A DNA stretch of 48,697 bases from a bacterium (GTDB lineage Bacteria > Planctomycetota > SZUA-567), in NCBI GenBank assembly GCA_003245715.1, contig QKCJ01000051.1, forward strand, positions 1 to 48,697, written 5' to 3'. Below the pieces are notes generated by a model. That model was given only the letters and a program-made list of their open reading frames with translations. It made no database searches and was not told the DNA's origin. Below, piece by piece: positions 17,532 to 26,843 of the stretch (its first letter is position 1; every line of letters begins with the position of its first letter). The position numbers were made by a program, and so were the translations under genes.

Positions 17532-17559
17532 TTGATTATATGTATTCGATTGCTATTAT
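17532..17559 (+). promoter_or_regulatory. Candidate promoter of the aminotransferase operon
   Basis: TTGATT (17532-17537) and TATTAT (17554-17559) are separated by 16 bases in the AT-rich divergent region. The predicted leader is about 95 bases long. Confidence 0.4.
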
Positions 17560-17659
17560 TATAGTGATTCAAAATATACAGGTTTTTGCCGATGAGTCTT
17601 TCCAATACACCGGAAGATAAACTCCAACACCTGTAACTTTCTATGTAGTAAGGGATAAT

Positions 17660-18955
17660 ATGCGTACAGACATTGTGCATGAAGGTGCAGCGCACCTTGA
17701 GTATGAAATCAGACACATCGTTGAGGATGCCCACCGCATCCGAGCAACAGGTGTGGACATCACCTGGGAGAATATCGGTGACCCTATTGAAATGGGTGAA
17801 CCGGTTGAGCCATGGATCAAGGAAATTGTCCAGGAACTGGTCAATTCTGACAGTTCATGGGCGTACTGCCACAGCCGCGGGGTCCTGCAGAGCCGGGAAT
17901 TTCTGGCGCAGGAGGTAAACAAGCGCGGCGGGGTACAGATTACGGCCAATGATATTCTTTTTGTGAACGGTATTGCTGATGCGGTGGACAAGATCTACGA
18001 CCTTATCCGCAAGGATGCGCGCGTAATAATGCCAAGCCCGAGCTATCCGACGCATATTTCCAATGAAAGCAAGCGTGGCCGGTATACCAATATCACCTTC
18101 CCGCTTGATCCGAAGAACAACTGGAAGCCTGACCTTGAAAATCTGCGCAACCATATCAAGTACAACGAGCAGATTGTCGGTATAGCTCTGGTCAACCCTG
18201 ACAACCCAACCGGAATGGTCTACACCAGAGAAGAACTGGAAGAGATTGTTGCAATCGCCAGAGAGTATGGACTTTTTGTTATCTGCGATGAGATCTATGC
18301 GCATATCAATTTCAACAAGTCACTCCACCTTAGTGAGTTTCTCGGTAATGATGTACCGGGCATTGCCCTGCGCGGAATCAGCAAGGAATACCCCTGGCCC
18401 GGCGCGCGCTGCGGCTGGCTTGAAATACTTAACGGCAACCTCAACGCTGACTTTGCCGAATATGTCAAGGCGCTGGTAAATTCGAAAATGATGGAAGTTT
18501 GCTCGACAACCCTGCCACAGATGTCCATCCCGAAAATTGTCGGCGATCCGCGTTACCCCGACCATCTCCGCAAACGGTCTGAGATGTTCAAGAAACGGGC
18601 TGAAGAAGCGTATAACACCTTCAAGGATATTGACGGGCTTATCGTCAACCGCACAAGCGGGGCGTTCTATTTCTGCGTGGTATTTGAAGATGGAATACTC
18701 AACGACAGACAGACCCTGCCGATTGAAAACCAGAAGACCAGAGAACTTATTGAGAGTATGGTTGAGGGTGTGTCTGTTGACAAAAGGCTGGTTTACTATC
18801 TAATCGGTTCGGCCGGAATTTGCGTAACCCCGTTATCAGGTTTCCACACAAGCCTCAAAGGTTTCAGGATTACCCTACTTCGCCATGATGACGAAAAAAG
18901 ACGTGACACGCTGGCAAAGATTGCAGAAAACGTAAAGAAATATTTGCAGAGCTAA
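17660..18955 (+). CDS. PLP-dependent aminotransferase, class I/II
   Basis: Fold-type I aminotransferase of 431 residues. The pyridoxal-phosphate lysine is K242 in RGISKEYPWPGARCGW. Supporting residues are N182 in VNPDNPTG, D210 and Y213 in VICDEIYAH, and the carboxylate-binding arginine near the C-terminus (GFRITLLR). The N-terminus contains the substrate segment NIGDPIEMGEP. It belongs to the aspartate/alanine/LL-DAP aminotransferase superfamily. Its substrate cannot be read from the sequence, although Trp in KEYPWPG is unusual and differs from the common SKxxxxPGxRxG of AspC. AAGGGA precedes the ATG. def begins 58 bases later, so it may head the def-fmt-lpxB operon. Confidence 0.88.
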   Translation: MRTDIVHEGAAHLEYEIRHIVEDAHRIRATGVDITWENIGDPIEMGEPVEPWIKEIVQELVNSDSSWAYCHSRGVLQSREFLAQEVNKRGGVQITANDILFVNGIADAVDKIYDLIRKDARVIMPSPSYPTHISNESKRGRYTNITFPLDPKNNWKPDLENLRNHIKYNEQIVGIALVNPDNPTGMVYTREELEEIVAIAREYGLFVICDEIYAHINFNKSLHLSEFLGNDVPGIALRGISKEYPWPGARCGWLEILNGNLNADFAEYVKALVNSKMMEVCSTTLPQMSIPKIVGDPRYPDHLRKRSEMFKKRAEEAYNTFKDIDGLIVNRTSGAFYFCVVFEDGILNDRQTLPIENQKTRELIESMVEGVSVDKRLVYYLIGSAGICVTPLSGFHTSLKGFRITLLRHDDEKRRDTLAKIAENVKKYLQS

Positions 18956-19013
18956 GCAAGACTTATTATTACTGCGGATTAATCTTTGCCGCAGAAAAGA
19001 AAGCAGGTGAAAG

Positions 19014-19529
19014 ATGCTACCTATAACAGTATACCCTGACCCGCTGCTCAGGCTGGTGTCTGAGGAAATACCCAGGATTGATGACGATCTCAAAAAGCTT
19101 GCCCACGATATGGTCGAGAGCATGTATGAATCAAACGGGATCGGCCTGGCTGCGCCGCAGGTTGGTGTCAGCAGGCGGCTGGTTGTTATCGATATCAAGG
19201 ACATAACTGATGGCGTCCTGTACCTGATAAACCCCAAAATTGTCTCAAAGGGCAAGGACAAAGAGACGATTGAGGAAGGCTGCCTGAGTCTTCCAGGCCT
19301 TAGCGGCAAGGTCAAGCGGCCGATGGAGGTCAAGGTTGTGGCGCAGGATCTTGAAGGTAATGAGCTTGAGATTGAGGCTGACGGGCTGCTAGCGCGCTGC
19401 CTGCAGCATGAAATTGACCACCTTGACGGAATTCTTTTTATTGACAAGGTTTCTATGGCTGGTAAACTCTCTCTGCGTGGAGCATTGGCTGAGTTGGAAG
19501 CAGAATACCAGAAGAAGACAGGTAATTAA
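19014..19529 (+). CDS. def: Peptide deformylase
   Basis: Metalloenzyme that removes the N-formyl group from nascent proteins. The 171 residues contain the three signature motifs: GIGLAAPQVG (about 43-52), EGCLSLPG with the metal-binding cysteine, and QHEIDHLDG with two metal-binding histidines and the catalytic glutamate. It has AGGTG six bases before its ATG. Its stop codon overlaps the fmt start (TAATG), giving translational coupling of the enzymes that remove and add the formyl group. Confidence 0.96.
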   Translation: MLPITVYPDPLLRLVSEEIPRIDDDLKKLAHDMVESMYESNGIGLAAPQVGVSRRLVVIDIKDITDGVLYLINPKIVSKGKDKETIEEGCLSLPGLSGKVKRPMEVKVVAQDLEGNELEIEADGLLARCLQHEIDHLDGILFIDKVSMAGKLSLRGALAELEAEYQKKTGN

Positions 19530-20473
19530 TGAATCTTTGTTTTTTCGGAAGCGCCCCGATTGCCGTCTCTACGCTTGAAGAGATGATTAACAACAACCTT
19601 AATATCAGGGCTGTCTTCACGCAACCGGACAGGCCGGCAGGCCGTGGCGGTCGGATGACTCCGACAGCGGTCAAGGAATGCGCCCTGAAGCACGATCTTC
19701 CGGTACACGCGCCTGAGAAGATAAATAATGAAGAGACTGCGGAGCTGCTGAGGCAGTATAAGCCGGATCTGGTGGTTGTGGTTGCCTACGGGCATCTGAT
19801 ACCGCAGATTCTGCTTGATATCCCGACTTACGGTTTCATCAACATGCACGCTTCAATCCTGCCCAAGTACCGTGGCGCTGCTCCTGTACCGTATGCAATT
19901 TTAAATGGCGAGAAAGAAACCGGGGTCACGGTTTTTCGTCTTAACAACCGTTTTGATGAAGGCGATATCCTTGAGATAGCAAGAATTCCGATTGATGACA
20001 AGGATACGACCGAGTCGCTTTTAAGAAAACTTGCGCCGCTTGGAGCTGAACTGGTCTGCAAGGTTGTTGGCGAGTTTGAAGCGGGCTGGCAACATCCTGT
20101 GCCGCAGTCTGAAGAGGAAGCGTCCAAGGCTCCGAAAATGAACAAGGATGACGGTCTGATAAACTGGGAGGAAGACCCGGCGACAATTGACCGCAAGGTA
20201 CGCGCCTACCAGCCATGGCCTCTGTGCTATACCTTTATTGGTGAGGGGAAAAAGCGCAGGAGGCTGGTTATTACCGAGGTTGAACAAGGGCCGGAAATCA
20301 AGGGAGAGCCGGGGGCGGTTCAGATTTTTGCGGAACTTGAAGGGCTGTATGTTTCCTGCGGAAATAACCACAGCCTTAAAATTATCAGGATAAAACCTGA
20401 GGGGAAGAGGGAGATGAGCGCAAAGGAGTTCATGCGCGGGGCACACCTTGAAAAGGGTGTAATTCTGGGGTAA
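19529..20473 (+). CDS. fmt: Methionyl-tRNA formyltransferase
   Basis: Transfers formyl from 10-formyl-tetrahydrofolate to Met-tRNA for initiation. The 314 residues show the Rossmann start FFGSAPIAVSTLE, the loop FTQPDRPAGRGG, the active-site block NMHASILPKYRGAAPV with catalytic Asn and His, and the conserved aspartate in RFDEGDIL. The C-terminal OB-like tRNA-binding domain begins near IDRKVRAYQPWP. The start overlaps the def stop. It ends 7 bases before lpxB. Confidence 0.96.
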   Translation: MNLCFFGSAPIAVSTLEEMINNNLNIRAVFTQPDRPAGRGGRMTPTAVKECALKHDLPVHAPEKINNEETAELLRQYKPDLVVVVAYGHLIPQILLDIPTYGFINMHASILPKYRGAAPVPYAILNGEKETGVTVFRLNNRFDEGDILEIARIPIDDKDTTESLLRKLAPLGAELVCKVVGEFEAGWQHPVPQSEEEASKAPKMNKDDGLINWEEDPATIDRKVRAYQPWPLCYTFIGEGKKRRRLVITEVEQGPEIKGEPGAVQIFAELEGLYVSCGNNHSLKIIRIKPEGKREMSAKEFMRGAHLEKGVILG

Positions 20474-20480
20474 GGAATAA

Positions 20481-21629
20481 ATGAATATTTATATTTCAAC
20501 TGGGGACACATCTGCAGAGCAGCACGCGATCAATTTTGTCAACGCCTGTAAAAAACAGAATCCGGAGGTCAATTTTACGGCCATGGGCTCGCCGATTATG
20601 GCTGATGCCGGCATTGATATCGCCTTTGATTCAAGTGACATCAAGATTTTTGGCTATCTGGCAATAATCAAGCACCTGCCAAAGGTCTATAAGGTCTTCC
20701 ACAAGGTAGTTGATTATATCTGCGACACCAAGCCTGATGCGGTGGTGCTGGTTGACTTTCCGGGCTTCCACCTGCGCCTTGCCAAGGCCATAAAAAAACG
20801 CTGCCCTGAGATTCCAATTATCTATTATATCATGCCGCAGGTCTGGGCCTGGCATCAGAGCCGCGTCAAGACTATCCGCAGGTATGTCGATAAATGTATG
20901 TGCATTCTGCCCTTTGAGCCGGAGTGGTTTCAGAAGCACGGGGTTAATGCCGAGTATGTTGGAAACCCCATACTTGAATCAATCAGGGATACCGACCGAA
21001 CCGCAGCCAAGAAACTTCTTGGAATTGACGACCATACGCGCCTGATTTCGATCTTCCCCGGAAGCCGCCGCAAGGAGATGGAGTATATCTTCAAGCCGAT
21101 GATGGACGCGGTGGAGATACTTCAGGAAGACGTTGACGACCTTGCCTTTGCCATTGCAGCAGCTCCCGGCTTCAGCCGCATTGATCTTGAGAAGTATCAC
21201 AAGATTCCCAGCCATATCCCGGTTCTTGAGGGGCATAACCATGAACTGATGGCGGGAAGCTATTTCTGTTTCGCCAAGAGTGGAACAACAACCCTTGAAG
21301 CGGCGATGATGGGTTGCCCGATGCTTGTTGCCTACCGCGGGGACTGGATTTCAGCAAAGCTTGCCTTCACCTTCATGAAGTGGAATAACCTGCGCTATGT
21401 ATCGCTGCCGAATATTATTGCCGGACAGGCGGTTGTTCCGGAATTTCTGCAGGAGATGTGTAACGGACCCGAAATGGCGCGAATTGCCCGCCTTCTTCTG
21501 ATTGACTGGGAACTGTATGACCAGATGGCTGGCGACCTTGAGAAAGTCCAGAATATTCTTGGCAACGCCCCGGCATCTGAGCAGGCCGCCAGAACCATGT
21601 TTTCATTTATCGAAAAATATAATAAATAG
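20481..21629 (+). CDS. lpxB: Lipid-A-disaccharide synthase
   Basis: GT19 enzyme that joins lipid X and UDP-diacylglucosamine to form the lipid A disaccharide at the cytoplasmic side of the inner membrane. The 382 residues contain ISTGDTSAEQHA at the N-terminus, VVLVDFPGFHLRLAK, YYIMPQVWAWHQSRVKTIRR, FEPEWFQKHGVNAEYVGNP, FPGSRRKEM and AKSGTTTLEAAMMGCPMLVAYR, all typical of LpxB. The usual GExSGD start motif is changed to STGDTSAEQ. AAGGA precedes the ATG. Its presence shows a lipopolysaccharide-bearing outer membrane. A terminator follows. Confidence 0.94.
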   Translation: MNIYISTGDTSAEQHAINFVNACKKQNPEVNFTAMGSPIMADAGIDIAFDSSDIKIFGYLAIIKHLPKVYKVFHKVVDYICDTKPDAVVLVDFPGFHLRLAKAIKKRCPEIPIIYYIMPQVWAWHQSRVKTIRRYVDKCMCILPFEPEWFQKHGVNAEYVGNPILESIRDTDRTAAKKLLGIDDHTRLISIFPGSRRKEMEYIFKPMMDAVEILQEDVDDLAFAIAAAPGFSRIDLEKYHKIPSHIPVLEGHNHELMAGSYFCFAKSGTTTLEAAMMGCPMLVAYRGDWISAKLAFTFMKWNNLRYVSLPNIIAGQAVVPEFLQEMCNGPEMARIARLLLIDWELYDQMAGDLEKVQNILGNAPASEQAARTMFSFIEKYNK

Positions 21630-21680
21630 AAGTACCGAAACACGTTGAACTCTCGGCGTAGCTGAAAAGTTAAAACTCAA

Positions 21681-21723
21681 ATAACAGGCGCAAAAAGATT
21701 CATTTGTCGCCTGTTATTTTTTT
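21681..21723 (+). terminator. Terminator after lpxB overlapping the convergent gene end
   Basis: A perfect 10-bp stem (21681-21690 with 21708-21717) is followed by seven T on the plus strand. Its right arm lies inside the last codons of the convergent glycosyltransferase, so the two gene ends share these bases. Confidence 0.8.
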
Positions 21724-22803
21724 GTACAGCTTAAGATATTCGCCTGCCATAATCTCAAGGCTGAATTCCTTCGCCGTAAGAACTGCATTTTCAGCGAGTT
21801 CACTCCTTAAAGCCTGATCGTTTAGCAGTAACAGGATTTTCCCCGCCAATTCTTTGGCATTACCTTTATTGAAGAGCAAGCCATTACCATTATCCGCGAT
21901 GAACTCTGGCAAGGAATCAACCTCGCTGGCAATTACCGCGCAACCGCACGCCATCGCCTCAAGCGCGACCAGACCAAAGCCCTCCCAGCGCGAGGGTACG
22001 ACACAAATATCCAGCGTCTGAAGATAATCCTGAGGATTTTTGCTATACCCGGCAAACCTGACATTGCCTGAAGAAGCCTCAATAAGCTGCGCCTCCATAT
22101 CGCCATAACCGGCGCAGAGAAAATCCGCACCATCGCGAATTTCCTGCGGAAGATGATTAACCGCATTAATATAAATATCCGGACCTTTCTGAAAATCATA
22201 ACGCCCCAGAAAACCAACAACCGGTCTTGATGAACCGCCGATGCCAAGCGCCTGGCGTTTGGTCATTTTTTCAGAGCATGAAATTGGACAAAACAAAGTA
22301 AGATCAATTCCGTTATAAATAACCCGATAATAATTATCAGCCAGACCTGTATGGTTTCTCTGGAATTTTTTGACAGCGACAGAAACCGCGACTTCGCAGG
22401 AATTTAAGGATGCGGTTATACGCTCCAGCCAGAAGCGCCACGGCAGCAACCTCCGCTCGGTTATGTGGCACGTACTGACAACCGGTATCCCAAGCCTGCA
22501 GGAAGCAATCCGGCCAAGGATATTAGCGTGATATAAATGAGTGTGGATTATATCGAAACGGTTATTACGAAGAAAGCGCCGGATTCGCCACAAAGCCTGA
22601 AAAGCGCAGAATACCCCCATTGCCCTGAAGTCAACAACCTCAATGCCCAGCTCCCTGATACGCGTGGCATACTCACCTGAACCGTCAAGTGCGGCAACAG
22701 TAATATCATTGCCGCCATCCTGCAGGAGGTAACGGCAAAGGTCATAGACTATCCGCTCAGCCCCGCCCGGGTCAAGCTCTGTTATCAGGTATAAAATTTT
22801 CAT
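21700..22803 (-). CDS. Glycosyltransferase family 4
   Basis: GT-B glycosyltransferase of 367 residues. The N-terminus LYLITELDPGGAERIVYDLCRYL carries the GGAER acceptor-side loop. The C-terminal donor domain has VVGFLGRYDFQKGPD, RFAGYSKNPQDYLQ and PSRWEGFGLVALEAMACG with the two glutamates of the EX7E motif. The frame extends ten codons upstream to a TTG, but the ATG used matches the family start. Its ribosome site is weak. It converges on lpxB and is likely to build a surface polysaccharide or lipopolysaccharide core. Sugar specificity is unknown. Confidence 0.87.
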   Translation of the reverse strand: MKILYLITELDPGGAERIVYDLCRYLLQDGGNDITVAALDGSGEYATRIRELGIEVVDFRAMGVFCAFQALWRIRRFLRNNRFDIIHTHLYHANILGRIASCRLGIPVVSTCHITERRLLPWRFWLERITASLNSCEVAVSVAVKKFQRNHTGLADNYYRVIYNGIDLTLFCPISCSEKMTKRQALGIGGSSRPVVGFLGRYDFQKGPDIYINAVNHLPQEIRDGADFLCAGYGDMEAQLIEASSGNVRFAGYSKNPQDYLQTLDICVVPSRWEGFGLVALEAMACGCAVIASEVDSLPEFIADNGNGLLFNKGNAKELAGKILLLLNDQALRSELAENAVLTAKEFSLEIMAGEYLKLYKKITGDK

Positions 22804-22857
22804 GAATCTGATTATAGCAGATGATTGCGCCAAATGAAAATATTTAGAGTAAAATTC

Positions 22858-22885
22858 TTGACATGGTTTTGAACTTAAAGATAAT
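22858..22885 (+). promoter_or_regulatory. Candidate sigma-70 promoter of polA
   Basis: A consensus TTGACA (22858-22863) and GATAAT (22880-22885) are separated by 16 bases. The transcript would start near 22892, giving a leader of about 98 bases. It probably drives the polA-coaE-rho run. Confidence 0.65.
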
Positions 22886-22989
22886 CAACTTATATCAGAT
22901 ATTACATTTCTATTCCGTTTACAGACTAGTAATGAATCAATATTATCATTTGATTTTTATTGTACAAGCCCCGGAAATTCTCAACGCTT

Positions 22990-25653
22990 ATGAAGAAATT
23001 ATACCTTATCGACGGTCACGCCCAAATATATCGTGCGTTTTATGCCGTTGAAGGACTTCGCTCGCCAGACGGCCGTCCGACCAATGCGATTTTCCAGTTC
23101 ACCCGTATGCTGATTCATCTGATCCGGGAGCAGAAACCGGACTATCTGGCCGCATGTTTTGATGCGCCGGGAAAGACCTTCCGCCACGATCAATATACCG
23201 AGTATAAAGCCAACCGCAAACCCGCTCCACCAGAGCTTAAAGATCAGATACCGACAATCCTGAATATCGTCGAGGAATATAATATCCCGATCTTCACCAA
23301 AGAAGGCTATGAAGCGGATGACCTGATCGGGACAATCGCCAAAAAAGCGACTGATTCTGATGAAGAAATCATGGTCGTTATTGTCTCCGGCGATAAGGAT
23401 CTGGCGCAGCTGCTCTCTCCCAGAGTCTGCATGTATGACCCCAAAAAGGACAAGATTTCAACAGTAGACAGCTTTACCGAGGAAAACGGCTTTGGCCCGG
23501 ATAAATTACCGGATCTGATGGGACTATGGGGCGACAGCTCGGACAATATTCCGGGAGTTGAGGGAATCGGCCAGAAAATCGGGCGGGAACTTATACAGAA
23601 ATACGGCTCACTTGAAGAGCTTCTGGACCGCGCCAGTGAAATAAAAGGCAAGCGCGGCGAGGCCCTGCTTAAAAGCCGTGAAGTGGCGGTGCTTTCAAAA
23701 GAACTGGCGACAATTAATACAGACTCTCCTCTGAACTTTGATCTTGAAGCGACCAAACTGCACAAGCCAAACATTCCGGCGCTGCATGACATTTTTACAG
23801 ATTTTGGCCTGCGCAATCTTCTCAAGGAAATTGAGCATGACACCGCCGAAGAAGCGCCGAATAAAGACTACACAATAGTTGATACGCCTGAGAAGTTCGA
23901 CGCATTTATCAAGGCGCTCAAGGACGAGAAACACATCGCCGTTGATACCGAAACCACCAGCGAGAACCCGATGGAAGCGGAGCTTGTTGGTATCAGTGTC
24001 AGCTGGGCGGCGAATACCGCTTTTTATCTTCCTTTTAAAGGCCCGGAAGGCGACCGAGTTCTCAACAAAAATGAACTTGAATGGCTGCGTGAAATTTTTG
24101 AATCAGAAGAAGTCACAAAAGTCGGACAGAATATCAAGTATGACAGCATTGTGCTTAAACGTGCCGGCATCAACCTCAGGGGTGTCAGCTTTGACACGCT
24201 TATTGCAAGCTCTCTGACCTCAGCACATCTGCGCGGACATGATCTTGACACTTTGGCCAGCCGCTATCTGGGAATTCAAAAAATCCCGACCAAAGAAATA
24301 ATCGGCACAGGCCTGAAGCAGATAACCATGGATATGGCACCTGTTGCAAAAGTCGGCGAATATGCGTGCGAGGACGCCGACGTTACCTGGCAGCTTGAAA
24401 AAGTATTCATAAGCCGGCTTGGTGAAGAAGAAAAGAAGTTGATGGAAGAGATCGAGCTTCCCCTGTCAGAAACACTTCAGATAATGCAGATGACGGGGAT
24501 CAGGCTTGATGTTGATATCCTTGAGAAGCAGAGCGAAGAACTTGAAGGTCTGCTTGAAATGCTGACCCAGCAGATTTATGACCTTGCCGGACATGAGTTC
24601 AATATCGCCAGCCCAAAACAACTGCAGACTGTCCTGTTTGAAGAGATGGGCTTGCCAGTAATCAGGAAAACCAAAACCGGAGCGAGTACTGATGAAAGCG
24701 TGCTGACCGAACTTGCCGCGCAGGACCATGAGCTGCCGAAACGTGTGCTTGAACACAGGCAGTACGCAAAACTTAAAAACACCTATGTTGATGCGTTGCC
24801 AAAACTGGTAAATGAAAAAACTGGCCGCATCCACACAACCTTCTCGCAGACAACAACCGCAACAGGTCGTCTATCCTCAAGTAACCCCAATCTGCAGAAT
24901 ATTCCCGTACGCTCAGAAAAAGGCCGGGCGATAAGGGCAGCGTTCATCCCTGAAGACGGCTGGCAGATGCTGGCGGCGGACTACTCGCAGGTTGAACTGA
25001 GAATGCTTGCGCATTTCTCGGATGACAAAGTCCTGCAGAAAGCATTTAATGAAGGGCGCGATATCCATGTGGTCGCGGCAGCCAACGTTCACGGAATACT
25101 TGAAGAGGAAGTAACCCCGGAACAGCGCTACGCAGCCAAGGCGGTTAATTTCGGCATTATTTACGGGCAGACCGCTCACGGGTTGTCGCAGACAACAGAC
25201 ATGACCAGACCACAGGCGCAATTATTTATCGACAGCTACTTTGAGCAGTTTCCAAACGTCAAAGGGTTCATCGAAGATACTATCGAGAAAGCACATAAAG
25301 CCGGCGGAGTCAGGACAATGCTTGGGCGCTGGCGGGAAATCCCTGAGCTGTCTTCAAGCAAAAAGGTAATGCGTGAACGTGGTGAGCGGGAAGCGGTTAA
25401 TACGCTTATTCAGGGATCGGCCGCTGATCTTGTCAAGGTTGCGATGATAAAACTCAGAGACAGAATGGAGGGAGAAACGCCGCAATCACGGATGCTTCTG
25501 CAGATCCATGACGAACTTGTCTTTGAAGCTCCACAGAATGAAATTGATCTGCTGCGTGAAATTGTCCGCGAGGAAATGGAAGGGGCGTTCCTGTTGAAAG
25601 TACCTCTCAAGGTTGATATCGGGCAGGGAAACAACTGGCTGGAAGTTAAGTAG
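22990..25653 (+). CDS. polA: DNA polymerase I
   Basis: Repair and Okazaki-fragment polymerase of 887 residues with all three activities. The 5' nuclease domain (about 1-290) has YLIDGHAQIYRAFYAV, EADDLIGT, SGDKDLAQL and LWGDSSDNIPG. The 3'-5' proofreading domain is intact: AVDTETTSEN near 317, GQNIKYDS and YACEDADVT, so this is not a proofreading-dead Taq-type enzyme. The polymerase domain has motif A DYSQVELRML (near 663), motif B KAVNFGIIYGQTAHG (near 714) with Phe at the dideoxynucleotide-discriminating position, and motif C QIHDELVFEAP (near 837). The frame opens ten codons earlier at an alternative codon, but the ATG used gives the family N-terminus. The upstream ribosome site is weak. 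Confidence 0.96.
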   Translation: MKKLYLIDGHAQIYRAFYAVEGLRSPDGRPTNAIFQFTRMLIHLIREQKPDYLAACFDAPGKTFRHDQYTEYKANRKPAPPELKDQIPTILNIVEEYNIPIFTKEGYEADDLIGTIAKKATDSDEEIMVVIVSGDKDLAQLLSPRVCMYDPKKDKISTVDSFTEENGFGPDKLPDLMGLWGDSSDNIPGVEGIGQKIGRELIQKYGSLEELLDRASEIKGKRGEALLKSREVAVLSKELATINTDSPLNFDLEATKLHKPNIPALHDIFTDFGLRNLLKEIEHDTAEEAPNKDYTIVDTPEKFDAFIKALKDEKHIAVDTETTSENPMEAELVGISVSWAANTAFYLPFKGPEGDRVLNKNELEWLREIFESEEVTKVGQNIKYDSIVLKRAGINLRGVSFDTLIASSLTSAHLRGHDLDTLASRYLGIQKIPTKEIIGTGLKQITMDMAPVAKVGEYACEDADVTWQLEKVFISRLGEEEKKLMEEIELPLSETLQIMQMTGIRLDVDILEKQSEELEGLLEMLTQQIYDLAGHEFNIASPKQLQTVLFEEMGLPVIRKTKTGASTDESVLTELAAQDHELPKRVLEHRQYAKLKNTYVDALPKLVNEKTGRIHTTFSQTTTATGRLSSSNPNLQNIPVRSEKGRAIRAAFIPEDGWQMLAADYSQVELRMLAHFSDDKVLQKAFNEGRDIHVVAAANVHGILEEEVTPEQRYAAKAVNFGIIYGQTAHGLSQTTDMTRPQAQLFIDSYFEQFPNVKGFIEDTIEKAHKAGGVRTMLGRWREIPELSSSKKVMRERGEREAVNTLIQGSAADLVKVAMIKLRDRMEGETPQSRMLLQIHDELVFEAPQNEIDLLREIVREEMEGAFLLKVPLKVDIGQGNNWLEVK

Positions 25654-25693
25654 CAAAATTATGAAACACAGACAAACCAAGGGGAAGGGATAG

Positions 25694-26239
25694 ATGGGGA
25701 TTTGTCCGCATATATCATTTATTGAAATTGGAATTATGGCTCTGGCACTTCTGAGCCTGATAGCCGGGCTGATAATCAGCCGTTATGTTCATTATATCGT
25801 GCGTGGAATCATTGCCGCATTAATCAGCCTCGGGTTTATCTTTTTTTACCAGAGGTCGCTATCCTGGCAACTGGATCTGCAGCTTGTTTTTGCCGAGAGC
25901 ATAATAATGTTTTTATCAACGGGACTGCTACTCCAGAAACTGGTTGAAGCATATAAAGGTACGTGCAGATTTTTTGACCGGCATCATTTTGACTGGCTGT
26001 CACTGACACTCTGCATACCTGTAGCGTTTATAGTCTCTGCCCTGCTGAGCGACGATAGCGACTGGTATTGGTGGGAAAATATTATCAGCAACACCCTGTT
26101 TCATTTTCTTGACCGGGCGAGGCTTCTGGCCGGACTATGGCTGATATATGTGATTTTTGACTATTCCCGTGATCTGGTCAAGTGGCTGATAAAACAATTG
26201 CTTGATGAGGAAGACGATCTTGATGGTGACCTTAAATAA
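25694..26239 (+). CDS. Small membrane protein between polA and coaE
   Basis: Protein of 181 residues that I do not recognise. It has about four to five hydrophobic helices (roughly residues 10-28, 34-52, 64-80, 103-118 and 142-158) and an acidic C-terminus (DEEDDLDGDLK). AAGGGA precedes the ATG. It lies 40 bases after polA and 20 before coaE on the same strand, so it is cotranscribed with them. Nothing in it suggests a nucleic-acid or CoA function. Confidence 0.65.
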   Translation: MGICPHISFIEIGIMALALLSLIAGLIISRYVHYIVRGIIAALISLGFIFFYQRSLSWQLDLQLVFAESIIMFLSTGLLLQKLVEAYKGTCRFFDRHHFDWLSLTLCIPVAFIVSALLSDDSDWYWWENIISNTLFHFLDRARLLAGLWLIYVIFDYSRDLVKWLIKQLLDEEDDLDGDLK

Positions 26240-26259
26240 AAGCAGCAGGATATTTTCTG

Positions 26260-26832
26260 ATGGATAAGAAGAACAGGATACTGGGAATCACCGGAATGCC
26301 GGGAGCCGGTAAAAGCACTGCCTCTAAAATATTATCCGAGCTTGGTGCGGTGGTTATTGACGCTGACAAGCTCGCCCATGCAGCCCTGAAAAAAGATGAA
26401 ATTAAAAATAAGATTTCTCTGGCATTCGGGACACAAATCTATGATAATGGGGACATCAATAAAGCAAAGCTAGCTGAAATTGTTTTCACTGACCCAGCAA
26501 GACGCAAGCAACTCGAGGAAATAATCCATCCAGAAGTTATTTCAGCAATAAACAGAAGAATTAATGAAGTATCTGATAACTCACTAATTGTTCTTGACGT
26601 ACCGCTTCTGCATGAATCTGGACTGGACAAGATTTGTGACTCAGTACTACTTATAACCGCCGACTTGGAAATACGCCTAAAAAGGGTCGAATCCAGAGGC
26701 TGGTCTCAGCAGGAGCTAACTAACCGGGATAACGCCATTAGAGCCAGAATACAAACAGATAATTGTATTTCAATTTCAAATAACGCATCAACAAATCAAT
26801 TACGCGACAAATTAAAACGTATTATTAGTTAA
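26260..26832 (+). CDS. coaE: Dephospho-CoA kinase
   Basis: Last enzyme of coenzyme A synthesis, which phosphorylates the 3'-hydroxyl of dephospho-CoA. The 190 residues carry a P-loop GMPGAGKST (12-20), the segment LGAVVIDADKLAHAAL with the conserved DAD, a lid region around RRKQLEEIIHPEV, and LDVPLLHESGL before RLKRVESRGWSQQE. All are typical of CoaE. AGGA lies nine bases before the ATG. It sits 11 bases upstream of rho. Confidence 0.93.
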   Translation: MDKKNRILGITGMPGAGKSTASKILSELGAVVIDADKLAHAALKKDEIKNKISLAFGTQIYDNGDINKAKLAEIVFTDPARRKQLEEIIHPEVISAINRRINEVSDNSLIVLDVPLLHESGLDKICDSVLLITADLEIRLKRVESRGWSQQELTNRDNAIRARIQTDNCISISNNASTNQLRDKLKRIIS

Positions 26833-26843
26833 GGACTTAGCAT

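Noticed and set aside
18970..19000. CTGCGG/CCGCAG hairpin between the aminotransferase gene and def
   Set aside because: It has a 6-bp stem with no T tract on the plus strand, so it is too weak to call a terminator.
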